From: JBMNEH01 sp050948665
GTDB lineage: Bacteria; Bacillota; Clostridia; Christensenellales; UMGS416
Direction: 5' to 3'
Length of the DNA stretch: 64,000 nucleotides
NCBI GenBank assembly: GCA_050948665.1
Contig: JBMNEH010000001.1
Location: forward strand, 2,232,001 to 2,296,000
Shown: in pieces, positions 1 through 8,008 of the stretch
Numbering within the stretch: position 1 is the stretch's first letter
Layout: the number at the start of each line of letters is the position of its first letter
Program-made: the position numbers and the translations under genes
The notes under the pieces: model-generated
Told to the model about the DNA's origin: nothing
The model's database searches: none
The model's input: the letters and a program-made list of their open reading frames with translations, nothing else

Positions 1-1122
1 ATCTTCTATGAAGACGCCGTAGACGCGTTGATGCCCAAGGCCTATGACGCGGCGGTGGAGGAATCCGGCATCTACCCCGTGGATCAGCCCCGTGTGGATT
101 TTACCCAGATCGGCTCCGGGAAGGACTTCATCTTCACCTGCGACGTAACAGTGAAGCCCGAGGTGACCTTGGGTCTGTATAAAGGTCTTGAGGTCGTCAA
201 GCCCGCGCATGTTGTGACCGATGCCGATGTGGACGCCGAAATCGAGCGTTCCCGCCAGCGTCTCGCCCGTTGGAACGTGGCAGAGCGGCCCGTTGAGACC
301 GGAGATCAAATTCGTCTGGATTACGCCGGAACAGTAGACGGCGTGCCCTTTGAGGGCGGAACCGCGGAGAACCAAACCCTGGAAATCGGCTCCGGCCGTT
401 TTATTCCTGGTTTTGAGGAGCAACTTGTCGGCGCAGCCGCCGGCGAGGAAAAGGATGTCGAGGTCACTTTCCCCGAGGAGTACCATGCCCCCGAGCTGGC
501 CGGCAAGGCTGCCGTCTTTCACTGCAAAATACTGGAGGTCAAAGCCAAGAGTCTGCCCGAGCTGGATGACGAGTTTGCCAAGGATGTAAGCGAGTTTGAA
601 ACCTTGGAGGAGTACAAAGCGGACATCCGCGCCACACAGGAGAAACAAGCTTCCCAACGAAATGAAAACGAATTGGAGACCGTTCTGGTAGAGGCAGCCG
701 TCGCCAACGCCCGGATGGAGATCCCGGATTGCATGGTGGAGCACCAGATTGACAATATGCTCCGGGAAATGCAATATCAGATGAGTTACCAGGGTTTGAA
801 GCTGGAGGATTACCTCAAGTACACCGGCACTACCATGGAACAACTGCGTGAGCAAAATAAGGAGGAGGCTCTCCGCCGGGTGAAGGCACAGTTGGTGCTG
901 GAAGCCATACAGAAAACCGAGGGTCTTGAGGCCTCCGAGGAGGAATTGGAGCGGGAGCTGGCGGAAATCGCAACCGAAGCCCGTCCCGTCGAGAAAATCA
1001 GGGAGGAGATGGCTCCTGCCGACAAGGACTATTTTAATGGTCGGATCCTGTTGAAAAAGACCTTGGCTCTGCTGAAGGATACCGCTGTTTATATCCAAGA
1101 GAAGGACAAAGTTGAAAAGTGA
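1..1122 (+). CDS. tig: Trigger factor, 5'-truncated by the window edge
   Basis: Ribosome-associated chaperone and peptidyl-prolyl isomerase that meets nascent chains at the exit tunnel. The frame is open from base 1, so the ATG at 28 is internal and the ribosome-binding N-terminal part is mostly missing. What remains is the end of the N-domain, an FKBP-type PPIase domain (the stretch around DYAGTVDGVPFEGG and GRFIPGFEEQL), then the long helical C-terminal chaperone arms rich in Glu and Lys. It ends 41 bp before clpP, the usual tig-clpP-clpX order, so co-expression is likely. Identity is firm; only the true start lies outside the window. Confidence 0.96.
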   Translation: MFYEDAVDALMPKAYDAAVEESGIYPVDQPRVDFTQIGSGKDFIFTCDVTVKPEVTLGLYKGLEVVKPAHVVTDADVDAEIERSRQRLARWNVAERPVETGDQIRLDYAGTVDGVPFEGGTAENQTLEIGSGRFIPGFEEQLVGAAAGEEKDVEVTFPEEYHAPELAGKAAVFHCKILEVKAKSLPELDDEFAKDVSEFETLEEYKADIRATQEKQASQRNENELETVLVEAAVANARMEIPDCMVEHQIDNMLREMQYQMSYQGLKLEDYLKYTGTTMEQLREQNKEEALRRVKAQLVLEAIQKTEGLEASEEELERELAEIATEARPVEKIREEMAPADKDYFNGRILLKKTLALLKDTAVYIQEKDKVEK

Positions 1123-1163
1123 TCCTCTTATACCGCATCAATTAAAGGAAAGGAAGTGAGCCC

Positions 1164-1745
1164 ATGCCGTTGATTCCCATGGTCGTAGAAAACACCAACC
1201 GCGGAGAACGCTCCTATGATATATATTCCCGCCTGTTGAACGACAGAATCGTTTTCCTGGGCGGCGCGATAGACGATGATACCGCCAACCTGATCGTCGC
1301 CCAGCTGCTGTACCTGGAAGCACAGGATCCCGACAAGGATATCATGCTGTACATCAACAGCCCCGGCGGTTCTGTTTCCGCCGGAATGGCTATTTACGAT
1401 ACCATGCAGTATATCCGCTGTGATGTTTCCACGATCTGCATCGGACTGGCAGCCTCCATGGGCGCTTTCCTGCTGGCCGCGGGCGCCAAGGGCAAGCGCC
1501 GCGCCACCGCCAATTCCGAAATCATGATCCATCAGCCCAGCGGCGGCGCCCGGGGGCAGGCGACGGATATCGCCATACAGGCCGAGCAAATCCTGCGTAT
1601 CAAGAAGCACATGAACGAACTGCTCAGCCAGATGACCGGCCAACCCATCAAAAAAATTACGCAGGATGTGGAGCGGGATTATTATATGACTGCCGAGGAG
1701 GCAAAATCCTACGGCCTGATAGACGAAGTATTAACCAAGAGGTAA
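1164..1745 (+). CDS. clpP: ATP-dependent Clp protease proteolytic subunit
   Basis: Serine peptidase that forms the tetradecameric barrel of cytosolic Clp proteases. The 193-residue length is typical. The catalytic triad is visible as Ser98 (GLAASMG), His123 (MIHQPSGG) and Asp172 (ERDYY). The oxyanion-hole motif NSPGGSV is at 65-71. An AGGAAGTGAG ribosome site precedes the ATG. The stop lies 2 bp before clpX, so the two subunits of ClpXP are translated from one message. Confidence 0.98.
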   Translation: MPLIPMVVENTNRGERSYDIYSRLLNDRIVFLGGAIDDDTANLIVAQLLYLEAQDPDKDIMLYINSPGGSVSAGMAIYDTMQYIRCDVSTICIGLAASMGAFLLAAGAKGKRRATANSEIMIHQPSGGARGQATDIAIQAEQILRIKKHMNELLSQMTGQPIKKITQDVERDYYMTAEEAKSYGLIDEVLTKR

Positions 1746-1747
1746 AC

Positions 1748-3040
1748 ATGCCCAAAGACGATAGCAAAATCAATATCAAGTGTTCCTTTTGCGGAAAGAG
1801 CCAGGATCTGGTGCGGCGTATTGTCGCCGGCCCGGGGGTCTTCATTTGCGACGAGTGCGTAGAGCTTTGTCAGGAAATCATTGACGAGGAGTACGCCAGA
1901 GAGCCCGCTGCCGAATCCGAAGATTTCGAGGTTATGAAACCCGCGGAGATCAAAGAGCAGCTGGATCAGTATATTATCGGTCAGGAATCCGCCAAGCGCA
2001 CCCTTTCGGTTGCGGTCTATAACCACTACAAAAGAATCAACTACAACACAAAGGATGCCGATGTAGAGCTGCAAAAAAGCAACATACTGATGCTGGGACC
2101 CACCGGCTGCGGAAAAACCGCGTTGGCCGAGACCCTTGCTAAAATTTTGAATGTTCCCTTTGCCATTGCCGATGCCACCTCGCTTACGGAGGCCGGTTAC
2201 GTGGGAGAAGATGTGGAGAATATTCTTCTGAAACTGATCCAGGCTGCCGATTATGATGTGGAAAAAGCGCAGAGGGGCATTGTTTATATCGACGAGGTAG
2301 ATAAAATTGCCCGGAAATCCGAAAATCCCTCCATTACCCGGGACGTATCCGGAGAGGGTGTGCAGCAGGCGTTGCTGAAGATCCTCGAGAGTACCGTTGC
2401 CAGCGTTCCTCCTCAGGGCGGAAGAAAGCATCCCCAACAGGAGTTCATTCAGATTGACACCACAAATATACTGTTCATCTGCGGGGGCGCTTTCAACGGC
2501 ATCGAAAAAATCATTGAAAACCGCACCGGACACAAGACAATGGGCTTTGGGGCGGAGGTAGTAAGCCAAAAGGAAAAGGACATCGGTGAGATCCTCACCC
2601 ATATTCTCCCGGAAGATTTGTTGAAATACGGTTTGATACCGGAATTCGTCGGCCGGGTCCCCGTACTGGTTACCCTTCACGGCCTCGATGAGGACGCGCT
2701 TGTGCATATCCTCACCGAGCCCAAAAACGCGCTTGTGAAACAATATCAGTTTATGTTCAGCATGGATGGCGTCTCTTTGGAGTTCAAAGCGGACGCACTG
2801 TTGGAGGTGGCCCGAAAGGCGTTGGAGCGGAAGACCGGCGCCCGGGGCCTGAAAGCCGTACTGGAAGGCACGATGCTGGACCTGATGTACGATATCCCAT
2901 CCCAAAATGATGTGGAGCGGGTCATCGTCACAAGGGAATGTATCGCGGAGGGGAAGGATCCCATTATCATCCGAAAGAGAATCGTGCCCGCCCCCCTTCC
3001 TCCTGTGAATCCGTCAAAGCAAGTCGATTCCGCCACCTGA
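1748..3040 (+). CDS. clpX: ATP-dependent Clp protease ATPase subunit ClpX
   Basis: AAA+ unfoldase that feeds substrates to ClpP. An N-terminal C4 zinc domain is visible (Cys12, Cys15, Cys34, Cys37). The Walker A GPTGCGKT is at 117-124 and the Walker B is VYIDEVDKI. A ClpP-docking loop carries MGF where many ClpX proteins have IGF or LGF. Length (430 aa) is normal. A Rho-independent terminator follows directly, closing the tig-clpP-clpX unit. In many Firmicutes lon and engB follow; here they do not. Confidence 0.98.
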   Translation: MPKDDSKINIKCSFCGKSQDLVRRIVAGPGVFICDECVELCQEIIDEEYAREPAAESEDFEVMKPAEIKEQLDQYIIGQESAKRTLSVAVYNHYKRINYNTKDADVELQKSNILMLGPTGCGKTALAETLAKILNVPFAIADATSLTEAGYVGEDVENILLKLIQAADYDVEKAQRGIVYIDEVDKIARKSENPSITRDVSGEGVQQALLKILESTVASVPPQGGRKHPQQEFIQIDTTNILFICGGAFNGIEKIIENRTGHKTMGFGAEVVSQKEKDIGEILTHILPEDLLKYGLIPEFVGRVPVLVTLHGLDEDALVHILTEPKNALVKQYQFMFSMDGVSLEFKADALLEVARKALERKTGARGLKAVLEGTMLDLMYDIPSQNDVERVIVTRECIAEGKDPIIIRKRIVPAPLPPVNPSKQVDSAT

Positions 3041-3049
3041 GCAACACCT

Positions 3050-3084
3050 TCCCCCTGTTTTCGCAGGAAAGCAGGGGGGTTTTC
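3050..3084 (+). terminator. Rho-independent terminator after clpX
   Basis: CCCCCTG pairs with CAGGGGG across a short loop, followed by TTTTC. Confidence 0.75.
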
Positions 3085-3099
3085 ATGTTCTTTCCGGCA

Positions 3100-3129
3100 T
3101 TGACATTTTCTTCCGCAATATGCTACCAT
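3100..3129 (+). promoter_or_regulatory. Sigma-A promoter of the MFS operon
   Basis: TTGACA (3100-3105), an 18-bp spacer, then TACCAT (3124-3129) with an extended TGC before it. This rules out the longer reading frame that would start inside clpX. Confidence 0.75.
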
Positions 3130-3156
3130 ATGCGCAAATTCGGAGGTATCATCATT

Positions 3157-4206
3157 ATGAAGAGAAAGGACTCCCCCTGTCTCCTGCTGGCTGCAAACAC
3201 CTTCTCGCACGCAGTGGTTGACTTCTGCTGTTTTACGCTGCTGTATACCTGGATGGTTCGGGAGGGTCCCGCTGCCGCGGCCCCGGGATTTCTGCTGTAT
3301 AATGTACTGGCCTTTGGTTTGCAGCCTCTTTTGGGTTTTTTGCAGGATAGGATGCCGCGGCTGCCGCTGAGCGGCATTGGATGCCTTCTTACCGCCGCCG
3401 GTCTGCTGATGGGAGGACTGCCCTGGGCGGGAATGCCGGTTTGCGCCCTGGGAAACGCCTGCTTTCATGTCGGCGGAGGCAGGGAGACCCTGCGCTTGTC
3501 CGCCGGCAGACAATGGCCGGCGGGAGTGTTTGTTTCCTCGGGCGCGCCGGGAGTGGCGTTAGGTATCCTTGCAGGGAAACTGGGTTTCCCTCTGTGGGGC
3601 GCGGCCCTGTTAGCGGCGGCCTGTATCCCGGCGCTCCGGCTGTGCCGCGTCCAAAGTCCTCTCCCCGCCGCCGCCTTCCGCACCGCCGCCGCCCGGCCTG
3701 TGGCTTTGGTGGCAGGGCTATGCTTTCTTTCGGTGGCGCTCCGTTCATTTGGGGGGTCCCTGCTTTCGATGCCCTGGAAAACCGGACCCTGGCTTTCGTT
3801 GCTGCCGGCGGTCTGCGCCTGCCTGGGAAAAGCCGCCGGAGGCTTCGCAGCAGACCGCTGGGGAGGGCGGCGAACGGGGGTATTGTCCCTTTTGGCTGCC
3901 GCGCCTTTGCTGGCTTTCGGCAACGTCAGCCCGTTGTTCTGCGGCGCGGGCCTTTTCCTGTTCAACATGACGATGGCGATCACACTGTGCGCCCTGGCAT
4001 CCGCAATGCCGGAGTACCCCGGCTTTGCTTTCGGGTTATCGACGTTAGCGCTGCTTCTTGGCAATCTTCCCTACTTTTTTGCGGAAATTCCCTTTCTCCC
4101 CTGGCTTATGCTGCTGTCCACGCTGCTTTCGGCAGCCTGTATACTGTACTCTGTAGGAGGTAAAGACCATGTGCAACCTGCCGCCCCTTGTTCTGGATGT
4201 TGCTGA
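3157..4206 (+). CDS. MFS-like membrane transporter
   Basis: A 349-residue, very hydrophobic protein with about ten to twelve predicted membrane segments and short polar loops, consistent with a compact major facilitator. The substrate cannot be read from the sequence. The ATG at 3157 is chosen because a GGAGG site sits 10 bp upstream and the promoter lies after the end of clpX; the open frame extends further upstream but has no site there. The 3' end overlaps the next small gene by 38 bp, indicating translational coupling. Confidence 0.7.
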   Translation: MKRKDSPCLLLAANTFSHAVVDFCCFTLLYTWMVREGPAAAAPGFLLYNVLAFGLQPLLGFLQDRMPRLPLSGIGCLLTAAGLLMGGLPWAGMPVCALGNACFHVGGGRETLRLSAGRQWPAGVFVSSGAPGVALGILAGKLGFPLWGAALLAAACIPALRLCRVQSPLPAAAFRTAAARPVALVAGLCFLSVALRSFGGSLLSMPWKTGPWLSLLPAVCACLGKAAGGFAADRWGGRRTGVLSLLAAAPLLAFGNVSPLFCGAGLFLFNMTMAITLCALASAMPEYPGFAFGLSTLALLLGNLPYFFAEIPFLPWLMLLSTLLSAACILYSVGGKDHVQPAAPCSGCC

Positions 4207-4354
4207 ACCCATTGAAGTTTTCCGTGAAACGACGGTTGACCTGTTGGGATGGATCGTAGGCATACTTGCCGCTTTTCTGGTCATTGGCGGCGCCGTTTCC
4301 CTGATCATCGTGCTGGCTGTCCGTTCCCGCAAAAGAAAAAACACCGGGAAGTGA
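4169..4354 (+). CDS. Small single-pass membrane protein (61 aa)
   Basis: Unrecognised. It has a short N-terminal segment, one strong transmembrane helix (about 26-50, GWIVGILAAFLVIGGAVSL) and a basic tail RSRKRKNTGK that should stay in the cytosol. A good GTAGGAGG ribosome site sits inside the end of the upstream transporter gene. The stop codon overlaps the GTG of the next gene, so three membrane proteins form a tightly coupled unit. It could be an accessory subunit of the transporter; that is inference. Confidence 0.7.
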   Translation: MCNLPPLVLDVAEPIEVFRETTVDLLGWIVGILAAFLVIGGAVSLIIVLAVRSRKRKNTGK

Positions 4355-4695
4355 TCGTCTCCCTTTTTCTGTGTTTAGCCCTTACACTGGCGGCGGAGGG
4401 GTTGGCGGTTTTGTTGCTGACCCGTTCGCCTCGGCTGACGGGGCTGAACTGCCTGGGAAATCTGGTTACCAATCCCGCGGTCAACTTATCTCTCTGGGCA
4501 GGCGTAAAGCTGGCGGGCGCCGGAGTATACTACCCTCTGCTGGCAGCGTTGGAAATCGGCGCCGCCGTATTTGAGGCCTGGATATTTTTTGAAATCGGAA
4601 GGCTGTCCCGCCATCGAAGCGTCGCGCTGTCTCTGGTATGCAACGCGCTTTCCTTCGGGTTGGGACGGTGGCTGCTACTCTGGATCAAAGGATAA
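4351..4695 (+). CDS. Small multi-pass membrane protein (114 aa)
   Basis: Unrecognised. About three to four hydrophobic helices are visible, ending in GRWLLLWIKG. I use the GTG at 4351, which overlaps the preceding stop as GTGA; an in-frame ATG at 4249 would bury most of the neighbouring gene and gives an unnatural basic N-terminus. A terminator follows 5 bp after the stop. Function is unknown; the context ties it to the transporter and the 61-aa protein. Confidence 0.65.
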   Translation: MIVSLFLCLALTLAAEGLAVLLLTRSPRLTGLNCLGNLVTNPAVNLSLWAGVKLAGAGVYYPLLAALEIGAAVFEAWIFFEIGRLSRHRSVALSLVCNALSFGLGRWLLLWIKG

Positions 4696-4699
4696 ATAA

Positions 4700-4724
4700 A
4701 ACCGCCACCGCGGGCGGTTTTTTT
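4700..4724 (+). terminator. Terminator closing the transporter operon
   Basis: ACCGCC/GGCGGT stem followed by seven T residues. Confidence 0.85.
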
Positions 4725-4795
4725 GTTTGCAGCGCTGAAGCTTTTTCACCGGGGAAGGTCGGAAGAAACCCGCCGGACGCCTCCCGTTCCGGCAA

Positions 4796-5494
4796 TCAGG
4801 GTTCGATATAGCGCACACTGCGAAAAAATGCCGTCAGCGGCGCGGCGCCGTCATAAGCGCCCGACCCGTCCTCGGAATCTGTACTGTTCCACAGGCTCAT
4901 CATCATACGACCCGGAGTGACCGGCAGGTTCTCGGTTATGGTGTGCACCGTTTCCCCGTCCACCTGCCAGGCAACGCCGTCCAGCATCCATATAAAACCG
5001 TAGGAATGTGCTTTTTCCGAGGCGTCAAAACCTAAATCATACAGAGCATCGCAGACGATTTCTCCATTGCTTATACAATGGAATCGTATCTTTGTAGTAT
5101 CGCTGCCCGGGAATTCCAGCCGTATCTCGTCCCGCGAATCCTTTTCCCGCAAGTCGGTACCGTTCGCAAACACGGTCCAAACGCCGGGATTTTTCACGGG
5201 CTTCATCAGTACGGTGTACGCTCCGTAGCCGTAAGAACGGCGGCTGCGGCAGGCGCCGGATGTAAATACGTCCCCCGCGCGGGACAGCGTGACAGCCATC
5301 CCCTCCTCTCCAAAGGACACGGCGGATTTTTCCCAGTCGCAACCGTACGTCCCGGCATCAGGCCTGCCTTCAGAGAGAATAAAATCCTCGGAACTGCCTA
5401 AGGAAAAATCCGCCGTCATCGTGCCGCCCAGACCACCGCAGCCCGCGCACAGCACGCAGACGGCCGCCGACAACGCAAAAATAAATTTCCTCAT
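4796..5494 (-). CDS. GH16 lichenase-like lipoprotein with altered catalytic motif
   Basis: A secreted beta-glucanase-fold protein (232 aa). The N-terminus has a basic start, a hydrophobic core and Cys19 in CAGC, so it is probably a lipoprotein. The body matches the Bacillus lichenase pattern along its length: SYGYGAYTVLMKP, LEFPGSDTTKIRFH, LGFDAS, WQVDGETVHT and TPGRMMMSLWN. The family active site is E-I-D-I-E; here residues 123-127 read EIRLE. The nucleophile Glu123 and acid/base Glu127 remain, but the assisting Asp is Arg125. Activity may be lost or altered, or it may only bind glucan. A GAGG site precedes the ATG. It stands alone. Confidence 0.85.
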   Translation of the reverse strand: MRKFIFALSAAVCVLCAGCGGLGGTMTADFSLGSSEDFILSEGRPDAGTYGCDWEKSAVSFGEEGMAVTLSRAGDVFTSGACRSRRSYGYGAYTVLMKPVKNPGVWTVFANGTDLREKDSRDEIRLEFPGSDTTKIRFHCISNGEIVCDALYDLGFDASEKAHSYGFIWMLDGVAWQVDGETVHTITENLPVTPGRMMMSLWNSTDSEDGSGAYDGAAPLTAFFRSVRYIEP

Positions 5495-5831
5495 ACACGA
5501 ACCTCATTCATACGCAGAATACTGCGCGATTTCATCCGGGCCGGACGCGGCCCGCAGCGCCGGATGATCCGCGGCCGTCGGCCCGTCACTTTGTCAGGGA
5601 AAGGTCAGAGCCTATAGTTCTTCCCCCGGCAGGCCCCATGCTTTTTACAAAAGCGTCCTGCCGGATTACTGTATTGCATATTCTAAGGGTGTAATACAGG
5701 ACGCCTAATATCCGTAATTTGCTCTTGCCCGGCATAATTCGTTTTATGAATATTTTTTGAAACCCGGAGGTATGCGGAAAAACACCCCGGGTCTCCGATC
5801 CGGAAATCTTCGTCCCGCCGGCGGGATCCCC
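5495..5831. other. Non-coding interval with two inverted repeats
   Basis: No convincing gene. It holds two adjacent perfect 7-bp inverted repeats. The first is CGGCAGG/CCTGCCG (5627-5663) with an inner GCTTTT/AAAAGC pair. The second is CTGTATT/AATACAG (5669-5699). It lies upstream of the GH16 gene and downstream of the YugP-like gene. It could be a small structured RNA, a terminator-like region or operators. Confidence 0.5.
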
Positions 5832-6521
5832 TCAATCCCTCCGCCGTCTCCCGAACAGCAGCACCAACCTCAGCAGTTGGAGAGCCGCGCTGACCAGCGC
5901 GGCCACATAGGTCCAGGCGGCGGCGGTCAGCACCTTCCGCGCCCCGGGCAATTCGTCCCGCTCCAGATACTCCCCGCTTTCCAGCAGTTCCATCCCCCGG
6001 CGGGAGGCATTGAGTTCCACCGGCAACGTCACAAGGTAAAACAGCGCGGCTATGCCGTACAGGGCAATGCCGATATCCAACAGCCAGCCCCGGTTTAAAA
6101 ACAGTCCAAGCAGCAGTATGGGATAGGCGGCATAGGAACCGAAATTCGCCACCGGTACCAACGCCGCCCGTATCTTCACCGGAAAATAGCCGTCCCGGTA
6201 CTGGAGGGCATGACCCACCTCATGGGCGGCAATACCCAGAGCGGTGATGCTGGAGGCGTCATAAACAGTTTGACTGAGTCCCAGGCTTTCGTCCCGAGGG
6301 TCATAATGGTCGGTCAACCGGCCGGATACCTGTTTCACCCGGACGGATAGTCCGTGATCCGCCAGCGCGCGCTCTGCCAGCTGCCGCCCCGTCCAACCCC
6401 GCCGGGAGGCGACCTTCGCGTATTTCTTGGTCTGCGCGGAGACCGCCATCCTGGCAATCAACCCGAGCAGCAGCCCGGGAAGCAATAAAAGCAGGGTATA
6501 ATCCCCCCAATAACCGTACAT
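5832..6521 (-). CDS. YugP-type membrane zinc metallopeptidase
   Basis: A 229-residue membrane protein of the Zn_peptidase_2 (YugP) family. The zinc motif HEVGH is at 100-104, and the preceding SLGLSQTVYDASSITALGIAA matches the family. Hydrophobic helices lie at about 8-26, 118-138, 145-165 and near the C-terminus, which ends in GRRRRD. A GGGGAGGG ribosome site precedes the ATG. It lies 67 bp after the ArsC-like gene on the same strand and may be read from the prfA operon. Physiological substrate unknown. Confidence 0.9.
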   Translation of the reverse strand: MYGYWGDYTLLLLLPGLLLGLIARMAVSAQTKKYAKVASRRGWTGRQLAERALADHGLSVRVKQVSGRLTDHYDPRDESLGLSQTVYDASSITALGIAAHEVGHALQYRDGYFPVKIRAALVPVANFGSYAAYPILLLGLFLNRGWLLDIGIALYGIAALFYLVTLPVELNASRRGMELLESGEYLERDELPGARKVLTAAAWTYVAALVSAALQLLRLVLLFGRRRRD

Positions 6522-6588
6522 GACTTTCCCTCCCCTTACAGGAGCATTAAATATCTTCCGGGCTTCTATTCCGTAAAGAAACCGCGGA

Positions 6589-6927
6589 TTACTCCCATTT
6601 GTCCCATATTTCCGGGCAGTACCCTACCGTGACCTCGTTTCCGTTCCGCACAAAAGGCGCGGCATACAGCTGATTACAGCTCTGCAGCTTTTCCGCGACG
6701 GCGTCCTCTGTACGCTGATAGGCAATATACATCGTCTCATATTCCTTCGCCCGGGTATCCACCATGGCGGTCAGTCCCAGCTTACGGCGAAACATCTCAA
6801 ACACCCGGGGCGCCAACCCGAATCTCGTCAGGTCAATATACTGGTATTTCACCCGGCGCTCTTTAAAATACCGCTCCGCCTTCTGGGTATCAAAGGATTT
6901 CTTCTTCCCGTAAATCTGGATATTCAT
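6589..6927 (-). CDS. ArsC/Spx-family thioredoxin-fold protein lacking the active-site cysteine
   Basis: A 112-residue protein with the ArsC/Spx pattern: an N-terminal beta strand IQIYG, then the KKKSFDTQKAERYF helix, KYQYIDLTRFGL, and a C-terminal half near PFVRNGNEVTVGYCPE. In Spx and ArsC the loop holds a catalytic Cys (CxxC or CxxS); here the equivalent positions are Ser11 and Thr14. The only cysteines are Cys84 and Cys104. Arsenate reduction is therefore unlikely. Its ATG overlaps the prfA stop by one base (TGATG), so it is translationally coupled to release factor 1. Confidence 0.8.
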   Translation of the reverse strand: MNIQIYGKKKSFDTQKAERYFKERRVKYQYIDLTRFGLAPRVFEMFRRKLGLTAMVDTRAKEYETMYIAYQRTEDAVAEKLQSCNQLYAAPFVRNGNEVTVGYCPEIWDKWE

Positions 6928-8000
6928 CAGAAGCCCTCCTCCTCCAACTTCCGGGCGCGCTCGTCCAGCCGCAGAGCTTCGATCATTTCATCCATATCGC
7001 CCGCCATAAATGACTCAAGCTTATACAGCGTCAAACCGATGCGGTGATCGGTCACCCGTTCCTGCGGGTAATTATAGGTACGTATTTTCTCCGACCGGTC
7101 GCCGCTGCCTACCTGTGTGCGGCGGTTGGCGGCATACTCAGCGTCCGCCTGAGACTGGAAATAATCATACAACCGGGACCGCAGCACCCGCATGGCTTTC
7201 TCCCGGTTTTTGATTTGACTCCGTTCTTCCTGGCATTCCACCACAAGGCCGGTGGGCAGATGTGTCAGCCGTATGGCGGATTCGGTCTTGTTGATATGCT
7301 GGCCGCCGGCGCCGGTGGAACGGTAGGTGTCCACCCTTAAGTCCCCCGGGTTAATGGAGACCTCCACCTCCTCGGCTTCCGGCAGTACCGCTACCGTGGC
7401 GGCGGAGGTGTGGATACGGCCGCCTGATTCCGTGGCGGGTACCCGTTGCACCCGATGGGCGCCGCTCTCAAACTTCAGATGGGAATACACGTCCGTACCG
7501 GAAATCAGGCAGGTACACGTTTTTATACCCCCCAGTTCGGTCTCATTCCCATCGGTAATCTCCATGCTCCAGCCCTTTTGCTGGGCATAATACTGGTACA
7601 TCCTCAGTAATTCCCCCGCAAACAGGGCAGCTTCCTCCCCGCCGGTACCGGCGCGAATCTCCAGGATAACGTTCTTTCTGTCATTAGGGTCCTCCGGTAC
7701 CAGCATCAGCCGCAGCGCTTCCAGCCTCCGCTTCTGTGCCTCCCGGGCCGCGGGCAGTTCCTCGCCGGCCAGTTCCTCCAGTTCCGCGTCCCCTGATCGA
7801 CCAGCTTCCTCCAGCTCTTCCAGTTCTTTCTGCGCGGCGTTATATGCCCGGTATGCCTCCACCTTGACTGACAGATCGGCATGCTCCCGCATGCGCTCCC
7901 TCCACCTGCCGGCGTCGCTCATGGCGTCCGGCTGGCTGAGCCAGGCATTCAACTCCTCAAAGCGGGCTTCCATATCCTTAAAACGGTCTAACAGAACCAT
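6927..8000 (-). CDS. prfA: Peptide chain release factor 1
   Basis: Reads UAA/UAG and triggers peptide release. The RF1-type tripeptide PAT (VQRVPATESGG) and the catalytic GGQ (STGAGGQHINKTES) are present. I place the start at 8000 (MVLLDRFKDM), where AGGAGAG sits 6 bp upstream, giving 357 aa as usual for the family; the longer frame would overlap the end of prmC. It follows prmC, whose product methylates the GGQ glutamine, so modifier and target are co-expressed. Confidence 0.98.
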   Translation of the reverse strand: MVLLDRFKDMEARFEELNAWLSQPDAMSDAGRWRERMREHADLSVKVEAYRAYNAAQKELEELEEAGRSGDAELEELAGEELPAAREAQKRRLEALRLMLVPEDPNDRKNVILEIRAGTGGEEAALFAGELLRMYQYYAQQKGWSMEITDGNETELGGIKTCTCLISGTDVYSHLKFESGAHRVQRVPATESGGRIHTSAATVAVLPEAEEVEVSINPGDLRVDTYRSTGAGGQHINKTESAIRLTHLPTGLVVECQEERSQIKNREKAMRVLRSRLYDYFQSQADAEYAANRRTQVGSGDRSEKIRTYNYPQERVTDHRIGLTLYKLESFMAGDMDEMIEALRLDERARKLEEEGF

Positions 8001-8008
8001 ATTCTCTC

